Below, one piece after another: positions 6,723 to 7,222 of a DNA stretch of 7,222 nucleotides (the stretch's first letter is position 1; every line of letters starts with the position of its first letter). The position numbers were made by a program, and so were the translations under genes. The stretch is from JBDSYA01 sp039925865 (lineage in GTDB: Bacteria; Bacteroidota; Ignavibacteria; Tepidaquicellales; Tepidaquicellaceae). A model generated the notes under the pieces. It searched no databases, had not been told where the DNA came from, and worked only from the letters and a program-made list of their open reading frames with translations. The DNA is taken from contig JBDSYA010000224.1 in assembly GCA_039925865.1 (NCBI GenBank), positions 1 to 7,222 of the forward strand, read 5' to 3'.

Positions 6723-6782
6723 AGAATATTCTCACACTTATTAATTGTATTTGGGGTTACAATTATTTTATGAGAATATTCT
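6723..6782. repeat. Perfect 12-bp inverted repeat with nested 7-bp inverted repeat
   Basis: AGAATATTCTCA (6723-6734) and TGAGAATATTCT (6771-6782) are exact reverse complements. Each arm contains the 10-bp palindrome AGAATATTCT, so the two palindromes are also direct repeats 50 bases apart. Inside, TAATTGT (6742-6748) pairs with ACAATTA (6759-6765) around a ten-base loop. AATCTT-A-AAGATT (6710-6722) abuts the left arm. The structure is centred at about 6752, near the middle of the divergent gap. A paired operator or a folded element are both possible. I do not recognise the regulator. Confidence 0.6.
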
Positions 6783-7017
6783 GAACGATCAATATATATA
6801 CTGACAACAAATATATTTAAAAATCCCGGATAACATTTTATAAAAACGGATTTTATGATCATACTTTAAAATTTCTCAAAATTAAATAAATAAGCATTCT
6901 CTTCCAAAGAATCTTTTTTCCAAAGGTTGCTTTTACTCTTTTAGAGATTTGTAAAATTTGTATATTACTGTATAAAATAAGCTGCATTAGTTTACTACTA
7001 GAATTTTTTTGAAGTCC

Positions 7018-7222
7018 ATGCGACATAAAGTATTAGATATTTTCAGGACATTTTCAGATCATGATATTAAGGCCTTTTCAAAATATTTGAAATCACCCTT
7101 CTTTAATGAAAGCGATAAACTCAGCAGGCTTTTTAATATCTTAATTACATTTCATCCTTCTTTTAATTCCAGTCTTTTAACTGATAAGAATATTAGTGAA
7201 AAGTTAAGCCCAAATCTGGCTT
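7018..7222 (+). CDS. Hypothetical protein, N-terminal fragment (cut by window edge)
   Basis: ATG at 7018 opens a frame of 68 full codons that runs off the right edge without a stop. An in-frame TAG at 6988-6990 and no other ATG between fix the start. The protein begins MRHKVLDIFRTFS and has no signal peptide or membrane segment in the visible part. The segment FSKYLKSPFFNESDKLSRLF, followed by a 'HPSF...LLTDKNISEKL' stretch, resembles the start of long uncharacterised proteins common in Bacteroidota and Ignavibacteria, with pattern F-x-x-[FY]-L-x-S-P-[FY]-F-N. I know of no assigned function. The composition is Lys/Ser/Phe-rich and probably helical. It is transcribed away from the propeller gene and is probably an independent unit. 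No clear Shine-Dalgarno site is present. Confidence 0.75.
   Translation, partial: MRHKVLDIFRTFSDHDIKAFSKYLKSPFFNESDKLSRLFNILITFHPSFNSSLLTDKNISEKLSPNLA

Larger units (their letters stand above)
6493..7017. other. Divergent intergenic region, AT-rich and palindrome-dense
   Basis: No gene is supported in these 525 bases. They separate the minus-strand propeller gene (ATG at 6492) from the plus-strand gene beginning at 7018, so promoters for both should lie here. I could not fix either: TATAAT occurs on the minus strand at 6574-6569 without a convincing partner box. Palindromic elements are at 6510-6524 (AGCCA/TGGCT), 6592-6609, 6644-6661, 6710-6722, 6723-6782 and 6820-6854 (AAAATCC/GGATTTT). 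Confidence 0.6.

Noticed and set aside
6900..6927. Short direct repeat TTCCAAAG before the plus-strand gene
   Set aside because: Two eight-base copies within about 28 bases of AT-rich DNA, with no symmetry or promoter-like spacing, are not enough to support a regulatory call.

Overview
The window is AT-rich bacterial DNA. It holds two long minus-strand genes for exported multidomain proteins, a 460-base gap between them, and a 525-base divergent gap. Beyond that gap lies the first 68 codons of a plus-strand gene cut by the right edge. The protein style suggests the Ignavibacteriota/Chlorobiota/Bacteroidota group, most likely an Ignavibacteria-like organism. The signs are Asp-box (T-x-N-G-G-x-x-W) propeller repeats, a GPSNVGGRTRA-type sortilin-like propeller, a PKD domain, the conserved 'SPYAIVDSA ... 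RNSIETWS ... YDFT ... KAFG' module and a dockerin-like end. Poor Shine-Dalgarno sequences also fit. The phylum call is inference from family resemblance, not from a marker gene.

Layout: 3-2342 (minus) encodes a 779-residue secreted protein with a signal peptide, a six-repeat Ycf48/BNR-like propeller, a purple-acid-phosphatase-like metallophosphoesterase domain and the shared C-terminal tail. 2343-2802 is non-coding. It holds a weak promoter candidate for the first gene, a nested inverted repeat, two tandem 80-base hairpin repeats, and a good rho-independent terminator for the gene upstream. 2803-6492 (minus) encodes a protein of about 1229 residues with an N-terminal hydrophobic segment, a large Asp-box propeller, PKD, a jelly-roll/MAM-like domain and the same tail. 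6493-7017 is a palindrome-rich divergent intergenic region. 7018 onward (plus) begins a hypothetical cytoplasmic-looking protein.

The two big genes share a C-terminal module of about 175 residues, so both products probably go to the same place (cell surface or outside). They are separated by a terminator and so are probably separate transcription units. Neither shows a specific pathway. The propellers suggest protein or glycan binding, and the phosphatase domain suggests a phosphoesterase origin.

Three points deserve a second look. The phosphatase domain has changed residues at two usual metal-ligand motifs (GNNNY for GDNNY and GEND for GNHD). The tandem 80-base repeats keep their hairpin by paired base changes. 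The divergent intergenic region has a perfect 12-bp inverted repeat whose arms each contain the palindrome AGAATATTCT, near its midpoint. I see no CRISPR array, tRNA, rRNA, transposase or recognisable defence system.
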